A program made the translations under genes and the position numbers. Shown in pieces: positions 1 to 44,100 of a DNA stretch of 64,000 bases; position 1 is the stretch's first letter, and each line of letters starts with the position of its first letter. Origin of the DNA: Lanius collurio (Eukaryota > Chordata > Aves > Passeriformes > Laniidae); NCBI GenBank assembly GCA_020086605.1, contig JACBWW010000017.1, positions 17,996,479-18,060,478 on the forward strand, read 5' to 3'. The notes under the pieces were generated by a model. It was not told where the DNA came from, searched no databases, and worked only from the letters and a program-made list of their open reading frames with translations.

Positions 1-31326
<31,326 letters not shown>

Positions 31327-33570
31327 GATACACACAAGAAGGAAGAGTTTCGTGTTGTATGCATTTGGTTTATGTTCCATAAAATGACTTGCAGTGAAGA
31401 CTGCTAGTTCTGAGTTAAAAAATAAGCTGCTCTATTTATTCTTTTCATGATTACCTTTATAATTCACTAATTTGGTCAGTTTTCATTTGCTGCTTTTTTT
31501 TTCCACCAGAGGACTTTTCAGATTTTCTGTTTTAGTCTGGAATTATTTAAATCTCTTGGTCAGGTACAGAATGTATGATCTGATGTTTATGACTGATTTT
31601 TAAAATGAAACAGCTGGAAATCAGTCCCATACTTAAATGCCATCAGCTTTGTTTCTCCTTGCACTAGCCTGGACCTGCTCTAGCCACTGTACTCTGCAGT
31701 GCTTTAAATATTTATCAACTCCTGGAGAACAGACAGGGAATCCTTAACATCAGTCTTTGTAGGCAAATAAATACCTAAAACCCCAGCTTTTCATCTGTGA
31801 ATGTTGCGTAGGACCTCAAATAGCATATTTAACCTATCAACATCTTTTCTCAAGTTGACTCAGTGTTAGGTTTTGCATTCCTGTTAAGATCATGGCACTT
31901 AGGAGATGTCCCAGTCACACTGAAGAATCACACTGAAACACAGACTCTTGAAACTGCATGTGAATAACAAATGTAACTTGATCATATAAATCAAGCATAA
32001 ATAGTGATTTATAAATGGTGAGCAAACTCACTAAATGCTTTTAAGTGGCCTGGGCTACAGATAATCTAACATTGTACAAGAAATTTCCTGCTGAAAAGAT
32101 GGGAGCTATGGATGATGGAGGTAAGCATCTTGTGAAGTTTGGATTCTGTGTTTATCGGCAAGATCCCAAGGAGGGTGAAAAAGGGGAAACAATGTAAGGA
32201 CTGTATTTGTGTGTTAAAGACTTTTCTTATCCCCTTAGGAGTGCAATAGGTATTTTTCTTGCTTAGGTAATACAGCAGAACTCTTTAAGTCAGTTTTCTC
32301 AAATTACTTGCCACTGATATAAATTACTGATAGGAGGGGGAAAAAACGAGACATTTTTTAAATGTAACTAACTTTCCAGATTACCCTACAGTTTCAAAGT
32401 TTGCAAAATAATTTTTGAATTGCAAACTATATTCTTAATTCTTTGTAAGATACAATGGATTCTTTATCTATGAATTTTGCTAATCAAGGTAATGCTTATC
32501 AGTATGATTAGTAACTTTTTAAACAAAAGTAAAATGCATGTAAGTATGTTGTATTTATAAGTGCTAGGGAAAATGCTTTTTTGTGCCAAAGAAGTTTCAT
32601 AAATTGTTTACATGAGTAGCTGCAATACAAGACAGATTTTTTATTATTGCTTACTCCTAAGTGTTTACAGTATGTCACTACGCTTTGTACAGGTTTGGTT
32701 GATTTACCCCTTGCGATGGTACCTTGGCACTACTACTTTAAACTGGTCATCATAGGGTGGGCTTGAAAGAAAATGGATTCATTCTTTCCTTTACTGAAAC
32801 TACAAGAAAAATTTAGTCTTTGTAAGTATGAGGCTATGCATTTCTGGAACTCAAGGTACTGTTGGATTTAGCTGGAGGGTAAAAATCCATTTCCTCAACT
32901 CTCTAGTCCATGCTGCTGGAGGTCACTACATCCATGGCAGGGTACACAACCACTGATGCTATTTTAATACAGAATTTTAAAGCAGTTTAACAAAACCACC
33001 AGGTCTTTCTAGCCCTCAAGTATCCACCCAGTTAATTTCTCTGTAAGAAACTGACCATTAAATCTTTTCATACACTGCCAGAATGTCCATTACTTCATGG
33101 ATTTTTTTTTTGTTATCACATTAAGCACCTGTTTCTTGAAAAACATTATTAAATATAAATTTGTAAACTAGAGATGCATTTTTACTACAAATAAAATGAG
33201 GGAATTCAGATTCCACAAGTTAACATTCTGCATCAATGTACAGTGATTTAATCGATCTTGCTTGCTGTTAAACACTTGTCACACCACATCAGTGTTTTGG
33301 AGGGGGCAGTAATCATGATCTTCAGTCATGTTCACTGATGGCTCTTTTCTTAGAGCTACATGTGTTGTTTAGCTGAAGTCTTTTATGTAGTCTGATGTGT
33401 CTCTGGTGTCATTTTGTGCATGGGCAATCTGTTATGTGCATCTTTCTCAGTTCTAAACATTAATCATTTTTAAAAAAAGAATTTTAAACCGCCAAAACTG
33501 TATGTTTTGTTGCCTTGACGTTCCATAAATGTTGCATGTAAATTAAAAATTTTGTATCATCACCAGTTAC
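31327..33570 (+). other. RUNDC3B: RUNDC3B 3' UTR
   Basis: AT-rich sequence follows the TGA with no open frame of note. Candidate poly(A) signals are AATAAA at 31766-31771, AATAAA at 33190-33195 and ATTAAA at 33542-33547. The last is the best distal end because a T/G-rich stretch follows it. Use of the different signals would give 3' UTRs of about 0.45, 1.9 and 2.2 kb. The extent is inferred from these signals only. Confidence 0.6.
33542..33547 (+). terminator. RUNDC3B: Poly(A) signal ATTAAA, probable distal RUNDC3B end
   Basis: An ATTAAA hexamer is followed by a T-rich stretch and then by GTTGTCTCTGTTTT-type downstream sequence. Cleavage would fall near 33560-33570. It is the last good plus-strand signal before the convergent SLC25A40 3' end. 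Confidence 0.55.
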
Positions 33571-34629
33571 ACACTGTTGTCTCTGTTTTAATCACACAGG
33601 ATAAAAGAAGACCATTCAGTCAATTACAATATTACTGAGTTCATAGAAAATACTTTTCTTGCACAATGGGGAGACTCTGGTTTTCTTGCTCTATAGCATT
33701 CAGTGTCATCCAATGGCTGCTGCTACTATTTTCTCTAAAGCCTTATTTTGTAAATTTACATTCAAAATTCACAGTGGAAGAGCAGTGTTAAGCATCTCCT
33801 CTGCCTCTGGCAGCACCTCTTGCCAGCACCCTGGTGCCTAAGGTCCTTACAAGAAAAGCATTTTTATAAAACATTTTTCAGTGTGTGAGGAATTTACACC
33901 CTGGACTGAACTCCATTTCTTGGGTAAAGCACACCCAACTGTCAGTGTCTTAATGATCTGACTACTGAGTTGCTTTTATATCAGCACACTCCTCATAAAA
34001 ATATTCAAAAGATAGAATTCAACAACTATTGAAAATGCACGAAAGGAGGGAGGGTAGTGAGGGTAATTAAAAATCATACCGAGGCAGCTCTGATTTAGTA
34101 ATTTGAGTGCCTACAGGCAAGGGCAGAGCAGCGGCGGTTCCTGCCAGGAGTGCAGCACGCTGAGGCAGAGTGGCTGTGCCTATGGCAGCAACCTCAACAT
34201 GCTCTTCCTTTCAGAGGGACACAGGGCTGAGTCAAACTGGCATGGAACCACCTCTTTATGCCAGTAAACTTGGCCTTCTAAGACAGGTGATCCCACACAA
34301 AGTGTGCATGGTCTGGCCCTGCCTTGGAGTGCTGTGACAGGGGCACCTCCCAGAAACATGTGAGGGAGTGTTCCTGCAGAGCACCCATACAGGCCTCTGG
34401 CTCCAAAGTCCATGTGTGCTTTAATTTCTTCGAGTATTACGTTAAACAAAAAGCCCCTGCTGTCCCATCAGTGTATTCCCCATGCTCTCTCAGTGTCTAA
34501 TGAGCTTAAGTATTTTTCCAGTTGGACAGAATTTTTCATTTAAAATAAACGCAAGAAACTTTTATAATATACACTTACACAAAATACAGAGCTGCAAACA
34601 ACAAACACATACAGAATGAAACATATCAA
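33571..34629. other. Intergenic stretch between convergent RUNDC3B and SLC25A40 3' ends
   Basis: About 1 kb separates the inferred poly(A) sites. The part at 34110-34440 is clearly richer in G and C than its surroundings and has short open frames on the minus strand (34180-34449), but no protein family or repeat family was recognised. The remainder is AT-rich. Confidence 0.5.
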
Positions 34630-34649
34630 GCAACAAGAATAAATAAGTA

Positions 34650-34655
34650 TTTATT
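34650..34655 (-). terminator. SLC25A40: Poly(A) signal AATAAA, distal, SLC25A40
   Basis: A minus-strand AATAAA lies inside an AT-rich cluster (plus-strand AATAAATAAGTATTTATTG). It is the more distal of two candidate ends. Which one is used cannot be told from sequence alone. Confidence 0.4.
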
Positions 34656-34983
34656 GAATTCACCTTGTATCAACCTCCTTACTGAGAAATAAATATATCT
34701 TACAATTGGAAACCCAAAACATTTTTAAGCATCATATTAGAACCCAACAAAAATGTTAAATCACGACTGAAAATTTAACACAGTGGAAGTCATTATTCTT
34801 CAGAGCTATGTCCAGCCTCAATTTTTTTTCTTCTCCTTTCTTTTTTTCTTTTGTTCTTCCTTCCTTTCTTTTTTCTCTCTAGCTGCAAGAGAAGTCACAA
34901 ACTCTTCAATGATAGTTTAAGTGTGATTTGTATTTTTTTAGTCTTAATAAAAAAAGCCTTTGCAAAACAATTAAAAATGAAGC

Positions 34984-34989
34984 TTTATT
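34984..34989 (-). terminator. SLC25A40: Poly(A) signal AATAAA, proximal, SLC25A40
   Basis: The plus strand reads TTTATT, so the minus-strand transcript carries AATAAA about 120 nt after the stop codon. Use of this site would give a very short 3' UTR. Confidence 0.45.
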
Positions 34990-35107
34990 TAGCTACCAGA
35001 TGTAAGGCTAGAAATTAATTGGGAATTCTATAAAACGTCGTCACAGATTTAAATCTGGCCCAACTTCCATCATATGCTTTGACTCCATACAATTGGACGA
35101 AGGAGAA

Positions 35108-38100
35108 TTAAAGACGTTGATTTGTTTTTTCATTTAAATGAGAAAAGAAAGACTTTCCATATTCATATGTGCTGATCATTATGGCACAAGCAGGAGCAAC
35201 TTTAGTCAGCCGTGGAATAATACCTGCCCAGAAGAGAAAAGGAAGTATTCACTATTATTTGTTTTTAGACCCAAGTGCTGCAGTAGAATTTGTTGATCAC
35301 AATATACTGACACCACAGTATATCAGTTTAGAACTGGGATTGTACCTGTTCATATTCCTCAAAACACTGAATTTACTGACTGTGGTATTACCAGTGTAAT
35401 AACCTTATGCCCTCACCTCTGACATCTTGTGTGGTCTACCTGCTCCAAGTCCATTGTTTCTCTGTCCCTTCTGACTCCATGGAGCTGGAGCACCTGGACC
35501 TGCAGGGCTCCTGTGCTCCAGCACAGAAGAGGTGCCCTCTACTAAGAGGAAGAATCCTGGTCACATGTATAAATGTGTATAAATTTATAAATCCTGGTCA
35601 CATGTATAAATTTAAGTGTTAAATGTCTCCCATTACAGTCAACTGTGATCTTGTCAGCAGAGGTTAGAAAGTAATTCAGTTTAGAGGAAGGGAAATAAGG
35701 CTGTGTCCCCTTGCCTCCACACAGCCAGCCTCTACTTCCACTTGAAATGGAGAGTCAGTGCAGATGACACATGACCTATGGAAAACTTGTGTTGCTTTGG
35801 AACAGCAGCAAGAAGCCAGGCAGACCAGTCACCTCAGCTACGTGTGGCCAACAGTACCAAGCTAGTGGCCAATCAAGAAAGTATCTCTAAACTCTGCTAC
35901 CCATCTGTCAAGAGTTAAGTGTAAGCGTTCTTATCTATTAACTGAATTCAACATCAGTAACACTGATCCGTTGTGGTGTCTTGCATTCTGTTAGCATCAG
36001 TGCTCTGAAATATGCAAATCCTGTTACCCAGCTACGCCACCACTGCACAGCGAGTAAAGCAGTTTAATCTTCCAGCAAACACAGGTCTTGCAAGGCTTAA
36101 CCAACTGCAGCCATGCACACAAGGGCTCCCAATAAACCCATGCAGTGTGGTAAAGACTGGTAAGTACCCTCAGTTTGGAATATCTCTTGCAGATGGTCAT
36201 ATAAGTATTAACTTCTATAGGCTTTTATCTCAATATTGTTTTAATCTCAATATCTCATCATTTCCTCCTCAGGCTGCCACAGTCATGCAGGAGAGGGCCA
36301 GTGTTTTCCCTTGTCTTCCTCTGATCACCAACATACCTATAGAAGCTTTTCTTGTTGCTCTTGACATCTCTGGCCAGATTTATTTCCTAACCTGATCCCT
36401 GTCTGCTTGGACCATTTCTCTGTGACAGGTTACCTGTCCTTGCGTTCACCCTCTGCCAGCTTCCTTCTTGTGTCTGAGTTTGTCCAGGAGCTCTTTCTTC
36501 CTCCAGACAGGCCTCCAGGAGTTTTCACCTGACTTTCTCTTTGCTGGGATACATTGTTCCTGAGTCTGGAGAAGGTAACTCTTGGATGTTAACCAGCTTG
36601 CTTGGGCCCCTCTTCCCTCCAGGGCTTTATCCCCCGGTACTCTACCAAGAGGATTCCTGGAGAGCCTAATGTCTGTTGCTTTATGTATGCAAACTATTGC
36701 ATAACTGACAGTGTTCACAGAAATGGAAATATTATATAATTTATGCATGTTAGCATCTATAATTAAGAACTCTCTAGTCTGAATTTCTTTTAGAGATAGG
36801 AGAAAATTTACCTGCATATAATCCAGTAATCCCATTTCTAGCGAGAATTTTCCTCATAACTGCCCAGGTTGATGTACCGTCCCTCTGTGGAACTCAATAT
36901 AGTACAAGACATCAGTGAATTAGGCAATCCATACAATGCCACAGAACAGTATTTTTAGAAATCAGAGACAGCCACAGATGTAATTGTTAGGCTTAACTCC
37001 CTTTTTGTTAAATTTATCCATCTTATTCATACAGTATGTTAAAATAATACAGTATGCAAATACACAAGTTGAAACAGCATGATATGGAAAACACCTGTAG
37101 TAAGACCTAGAGTAAGATATATGAACAGCTACAATAGTCCTCACTAGATTGTTGATACAGTTGAAAATAGTCAAAGCAGTTTTATAGAATACATTCATCA
37201 AGAATATCCCACAGCACTTGGAATATTTTTGCAGTCACAGAGAGTCAAAATGTAGATGCATAGTCAGTGCTCAACTCTAGCAGTAACTGGATTTGGAAAG
37301 AATTAAACTGGTATAAATTAAAGATCACCATATTAAAATTTTAAATATATATATTAATCTGATTAATATTAACCTAATAAATACATGGCAGATGTGTTTC
37401 AAAGTGGTGTTAGTAAGGAATTCTTACATTCTTCAGCAAAGAAAAAGAATTGAAACATGGTAACTATTTATATTTAAATATCTTTTTATATTTGTTCTGC
37501 CATCAAATATTAATACATTTTCCCAAGAATTACACTAGGAAAAAAAATTTACCTGAGACAATAAAACCTCATGCTAAAAAGTGAGCACTTATTTTCTAAG
37601 CAGAAACTGTTTGGATACTTATCCTTTTTAACAGTCTTTATACTTAAAGCCATGATATAACACTTATTTAAATTAATGGAAGTCCTTCACTGGTCCACAT
37701 TCCAAGCAATGGAAAAAAAAAATGGTATTATATATGACTTCAACTTGTATAAAACACCAGAACAAAACAGAAACTTCCCCTTTCATCTTTTGAAAATGTT
37801 GGGAGGACATTCATTAATATGCCCTCAAAAATATTTTTTTTGAAATGACATGAAAAGAAGGTAAAGAATGCACAACCTGAGCACAATACTTTCTCTCTCT
37901 AGTCTGCAGGAGCAAGTGACAGTAAATGTTATTTTGAAGACTTTTACAATAGATCATAGTTCACCCAAATGTTTGCTAAGAAGTTAATTTTTGGCCTATT
38001 TAAATATAAGTTACTTCAATCATAGAATAGTTTGGGTTCAAAGGGACCTTTACTGGTCATCTAATCCAACCTCCCTGCAATAAAGCAGGGACATATCAAA

Positions 38101-41100
38101 TTTGCAATTAGTGTGCCTAAATATAATAGCTTTGGATTTCTTTTTGTTTCAATTTTATACTATCTTATTAAGCTAAATTGTGCTGAACTCAAACCTTTTC
38201 CCTCTTCCATGCCTTTATGGAAATATGCTATTCTCATAGGAGATTAAAAAAAAAAAAATCTTACTAGATGCTACAATTTGGAGAAGAAAAAAATGAATGA
38301 TAAAATGTTTACATATACTTTAGAAGTGACAAATATTTAAAATTCCTACCAAAAGCCATACCCAAACACTAAGGTTTATTTCTTGAAACACTATAGGGTT
38401 TTTTTTGTTCTTACCAGCAACTTACTTTTTAAGGTCTCACTCTCCCAAAGTTGTGTCTGCCTATGTGTTTTCATTACATCAAATGGCTGAGTTATGACAG
38501 CTGCAATCTATCAGGAAATCAGTCTTAATGTTAGTGCACAAACAATTCAATTTTAACCCTAAAATTTTTCAATTTTTAAATTAAAGTGCACACATGATTT
38601 AAAACTAGATTTGATATTCCAAGCACATGGTATTTTTAAGTCTTGTATATCAGAACACTGTAGTTTATTCAGATTTATTTAGTCAGGTTGAATGCCACAC
38701 CACATATGTTTAAAGTACAAGTTCCCCAAAACGTACACCATTTCTGAGAGAATCATCTAAAATCATACCTCTTTTAAATAGTTTGTTACTTCTAATAATA
38801 AAGAGTAGAAATGAAATGAAATAGAAATAAAATTATATACTTACAGAGCCAGATGCTGCTCCTGATGTAAAAGAAATGAAAAATTCAGGTTCATTTGCAC
38901 CAACTTCCTTGCACATCATCTTCTTGAAACGTTCATAATTATACCAATACAATGCTATGATGACAAAAAAATAAACTTGCATTACAACAGATATTTATGT
39001 CAAATAAAAAAATTCTTATATCAAGTCCAGATGTAAGAATTCTACTGTGGCAAAAGAAGCAAACAGAAACAAGAGCTGAAAGCATAAGTGTCCTGTGTGA
39101 TAACCCGTGCACAGGTTGCCCTGTTCCCCTTGTTCTCCATATCCCAAATTTATTCATATGATTCAAATTAGCCTGTTTTTCCCTCATGTAACCCCCACCT
39201 TAACACAATCTAACCCAAGTACTGTAAAATCCATGTTCAATTTAACATCAAGCAAAATGTAGGCTTCTAATTACTCGCTATGTTTTTAGGCATATTTCAT
39301 GCTTCATAGATCTCACTAATTCTATAAAAACACATTTCATACAAAATTAAATGTTGCTCAGGACTGCCTCATCTTTTCTGAGGAACAGTATAAAATTTAA
39401 TTCTGAGAGAACCAAAAAATATGATTTTGCTCTCTGGAATTACTCATAGGGGAATGCCTCTGTGGGGACTGTCAAAGTCAAGTCCAGCAAACAACTTTTA
39501 GGAGTAACATCTGTTTCTGCGAGCATCTGCTGAACTAAACTGCACAATTTAATATTTTTCTGCTTTCTAATTGAAACTCCTAAATATATACTACTGGGCT
39601 GAATCATAGAGTAATTCCTCATGGCAGTTGATTGACTAAATACTGCAAATGACAGCTCCATCTCCTGACTATGCCTCATTCAGCACTGAGTTCTGGACGT
39701 TGTGCCAGCAGAAAAATTTCACAGCATTTTCTTGCCAAGAAGACTACCAGCACATGTGCCTGGCCTCCAACATTTTGCAAAAGTAAAAGTAGGCAGTATC
39801 TCAGAAGGCATTCTCAGAATTTGAGGAAAACCTACTATTGAAATGTACAGAGAGAGCAGGTCAAGTACTTCAAGGGTTCTCTGACTCCAAAACCAGGTTT
39901 GAATAAGAATTTTTCCAAAAAAAGGTTTGAAGAATTTTTCTGGGCCAACATAAAGTGTTCAAAGATGTTATTCCTGATACTACCCCAAAGACAGAAACTG
40001 CTTCAACAACAATTGATAGGTGATGATCCAAAAACGCTCTGACTAAAAAAGGCCTTAAAGGGACAGAGGCTTTCAGGTCCTTCAGCAGTCTTCCCTGTAA
40101 CATTTGTCCCAGATGTTAAGGAATTATTCTTAAGGAATAGCCCTAGGATTAGTTATGCTTTGAATCAGACTTGTATTCTTCTAGGTTTTCATCTTTGGAG
40201 CTTTGCTAAAGAGTCGTTTGGAGCAGTTATACAAACTATTCTACCTTGATTTAAAAAAAAAATCTTGAATACACTACTGTGTCACTCTCTACATTTTCAA
40301 AATTATGTAACAGCATGTTTATCAGAAAATAGCCACTATTTCCTATCACAGAGAAAATTTCCAACTGAAAGACTGAAAGTCTTCAAATACAAAGTGTAAG
40401 CTACAGATGAGAAGAGTCTAAGTACAGAGAAAGAGAATGTAACCATGAACCCTATCTGGTATTCACAAACAAAATGGGGTGAAAAAAAACACATCCTCAG
40501 AGAATTTATAAATAAAAACACTCAAAAGAGAAAAAGTAAATCTCAGTCATTCCTAAAGCTAACCGTAAAAATTACCTGAAAGCACAGAAAAATCATAAGC
40601 AAAAGCCTGCACAGAAGATAAACCCCACCTGAGAAAGGTACATCTCTCAGAACAGTAGAACTCCAGCCCCCCCACAGGGACAGCCATCCATCTGCAGCCA
40701 CTTTGGTGCTGACACACAGGTACAGCTGCTTGTAGGACAGCCTGTGATACTGCATTCGAGTTCTGATCAGCTCCAGGGGACTCACCACTGTAGCAGAACC
40801 GACTGCAAAGGAGAGAAGCATGGCTTTTTAAAAAACCCCAATATTTAATAGTACAAGTTCCTGAATATTCAAGTCATGACTCACCTTACTTTATACACCT
40901 GGTTGTTTTCAACCCTCCCATTTTCCTTGAACTAATTCCCAAAATAAGTTTCCTTTTCCGATAAAAAGCCCATACCTATTCACAGTACCTACACTTTGTT
41001 TAGGGTTTTTTTTCATTACTAGCACATTGTAATCAATGTTACATGTTGAGAATCCTCATTTTCAGATTTAACACATAAATAGGCTTAAAATTTCAATTAC

Positions 41101-44100
41101 TTACACTCATTAATTTTATTAGTTGTCATTTTAAACTATAATTGAAGAAAGTGATCTTGATGTTTAAGGCTTTTTTTTTTTGTTAAGGACAAGAATTGTG
41201 GTTACAGATTTAAGGTATTATTGATTTCTAATAATCTTTTCCATTCTTATTGTAAACTGTCAAGAATGATTAGCAGGTAATCTGTATCTGATAAAGTAAC
41301 TCTTGCAGTTTGCACAAGTCAGTGAATCATCATTCAGTAACAAGCTACCACCACACATCTAACAGACATTAAAAATTTTACTAGGTCCAAGAATTTTTCT
41401 TCTGTTGCTGGGATAATGTTTTACACATGAATTTAAAATCTGGAACAGCCTAATAAGAAAAATGTGCTAAACCACCACAAAATAACAATTCTTTTTCCAC
41501 TAGTCTTCCAGCGCCCCATGGCTGCCACAGGCAGAAAACAGAACTGCATCATCAGACCCTTCTAAGAAAGCCCTAAAATATATTATCTGAGTTAATTCTA
41601 CAAAAATAGATGAGGAAAAGGATAAACAAAATTAAGAAAATATACAAATTCCATCCACATCATACAGCAGTAAAACCAGTACAAGTCCAATTTTCACCTT
41701 CCTTATAAATTACCTATGTACCTTCCATTATAGAAAATAACAATATTTATTATTAGATTCATGGCAGAACAGACTTACATTAAACTTTTCTTGGTAGAAG
41801 TCTAGAAAAACAAAATTTTGAACAAATTAAAAATGTAGTGAAAGTGAAAACCAAGTCTCATTATTCCAGGTTAGGGGGTTTTGTTGCCCAAGAAATACCA
41901 GGCTATTACACCATTCCTTCCATCCCTCATTTAATGCCACAGCATATTTACTTTAAATAAAAGTCAACAAAACAAACCCAAGAAATCAGCATACAAGTAT
42001 TGTATTCCAGTTTTCTCTTTAAACAGAGGACAACTTACATCTGCTTAAGGAACCTGCAATAAGTGGAATGTGCTCATCATGCTTTCCTGATCTGTTTTTC
42101 AAAGCTTCACACAGCTGATCATAGCAGGTAAAATAGATTGCTGTGGTAGGAACTGCCATTATTCTAAAGTATAAGGGAGGAAATTTAAATTAATACAAGG
42201 AAAGCAGGAGAATAAAGTCAATTGTCTTGTATGGATATATTTTTTAAAAAAGTTAAATATCCAGCTGTGTGCAATGGATTAATATTAAAAAAAAAAAAAA
42301 GCACTAGTCCCATGGCTTTGATTCAGTGCTTCTAGTTCAGAGTGTCAAACCCACAATTTCCCAGGTTTTTATTTAATTAGGGAAAACTGTAAGTAAAATG
42401 ATGGTAGATTACCTCAGTTAAAATGTATTTCATACCAGCTCCAGATCTATTTTGGTATAGAATGGGAAGTGAAAGATCTGAATATGAAGAACCCAAACAA
42501 CAACTACTAACCTTATACATGTTACAACTGGATATTATGCTCTTGATCTTAATCAACAGCCATGATACTCACTACTTGAGAGACAATGTGGTATGCACAA
42601 ATATAAGCTTTTTCCACAGCAGAATAGTACAGACTAGAGTAACAACAGAGATATTTAATAATCATTCAGTGCAGGGGTAAAGCACCACATCTTACTATAA
42701 AATGGCAATTACACTTCTGTGTTATGTCTGTGCCAACATAGCACGTACCACCATTACCAAAACACACTGAGGATTGCCATGCTTGGAAAAACAGCATGCC
42801 CTAGTTTAGATCTTCTCTTAAAAACTGTGTGACTCTCTCCAGTAAAGAAGTTCTGTTCTCAGTTCCAGTAAAGAAAGTCTGTTCTCTGCTGGAGAACAGA
42901 ACACATGCTTTATAAAACTGTTTTAACTGAAACAGTTCAGTCATGTCCTGAGGGGTTATATTTTGAAATTGCCACGTACTGGAGGGTAAATAACAAAGAT
43001 GAGCTCCACCATGCTTTGCTTTTTTTTGTGCCTATACACTGACCACTGTCTGCAAATCAAAAGTGTATCCAGTGCTTCCCACTGGGCGTTTCCCACTTTG
43101 TGCCTTACAAGTTTAATATACATCTTAGATTTGATAACTTTCTTGGTTTAGGGAGGAGAACATAATTATAGAGGTTTTAATCTCTATCTGTACGAGGTTA
43201 ATATGAATAAAAAGATAAAACAGTTTGGGGCTGTTAAACTGAAAGAGAAGACCAGGAGATCTGATTGCAATGTTTAAATATGTCAGTTGCTCTTGTAGAG
43301 AGAAAATGAATTCTCTGTTTATCCAGATAGAATAAAAGCCCAAAGTTCTTTGAAATAAAGAAGATGATTACAAAAAGTAAGTGAGGGTAATGAGGTGCAA
43401 CACCAGAGTGTCTGAAAACAGCTGTGCTGCTGATAGTATGTCATTAGTAACAAGACACAGCAGCAAGTATGTGTCAAAGTCTGGCATTCTCCAGTGATCA
43501 GGTCCGATCTTGTGATTCAATGACCCTATGAAAGGAATGGTTATAGTAGGAAAAAAAAAAAAAAGAATGAGAAGTCTATTGATCTTGCTTAACTACTGAG
43601 AATATATCATAAAATTCTAAAATCTGGCAAAAATTATACTGTCCCTAGATATTTCTGACCAAACTGATTACTCTGAATATTCAGAATTGACCAAATTTTA
43701 AAAATAACTTAAAAATAAGCATAATAATTTGTCAAAAATAATCAAGTAACTTTTTAAACAATAACTTACAGCACATTACCAAAAAAACCCATTCAACTTA
43801 CAGTGTTGGGGGAAGCCCACTCCACAGTGACTTAATTCCCTCTATTCGAATAATTTTCACAAATGCATCCTAAAAATATAACCAGGCAAAGAGCAATAAT
43901 TAGGTACAAACTTTTGTAGTTAGTAATATATTTTAGCTGGCAGAACACAAAATTAATTAATTAATTAATTTAAAAGTATGTTTCTAAAATGTCTTATCAT
44001 TGTAAGATCTCAATTTTGTAACTGCTTATACAAGCTAACACACTTAATCACACAAATAGTTCCACTGAGCTGAACAGAATAATTAATGTGACTGAAATTA

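Larger units (their letters stand above)
34630..35107 (-). other. SLC25A40: SLC25A40 3' UTR
   Basis: This stretch lies downstream of the TAA on the minus strand. Minus-strand AATAAA signals occur at 34984-34989, about 120 bp after the stop, and at 34650-34655. Either could be used. A pyrimidine-rich tract at 34820-34880 (plus strand) reads as a purine-rich tract in the transcript. Confidence 0.5.
35224..36811 (-). other. SLC25A40 last intron
   Basis: The donor is GTAAAT at 36811 (minus) and the acceptor TCTGGGCAG ends at 35224. It contains a 22-bp duplication at 35553-35611 and a probable interspersed repeat at about 36283-36690. Open frames at 36012-36395 (plus) and 36446-36835 (minus) are not supported as genes. 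Confidence 0.65.
42164..43801 (-). other. SLC25A40 intron
   Basis: It contains an A14 run at 42287-42300, a 26-bp-period duplication with a hairpin at 42839-42900, and a probable old CR1 remnant at about 43230-43535. Nothing coding was seen. Confidence 0.6.

Noticed and set aside
36012..36395. 127-codon plus-strand open frame
   Set aside because: Intronic, no domain, partly within the probable repeat, antisense to SLC25A40.
36446..36835. 129-codon minus-strand open frame
   Set aside because: It lies over a probable repeat and overlaps SLC25A40 exon 36812-36892 in another frame; no domain was recognised.
36877..36892. Alternative acceptor (TTCCACAG) for SLC25A40 exon 36812-36892
   Set aside because: Using it breaks the frame; the upstream TATTGAG site keeps it and preserves family length.
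42878..42900. Possible steroid-receptor response element
   Set aside because: The TGTTCT and AGAACA words are in the wrong order and spacing for the classical element.
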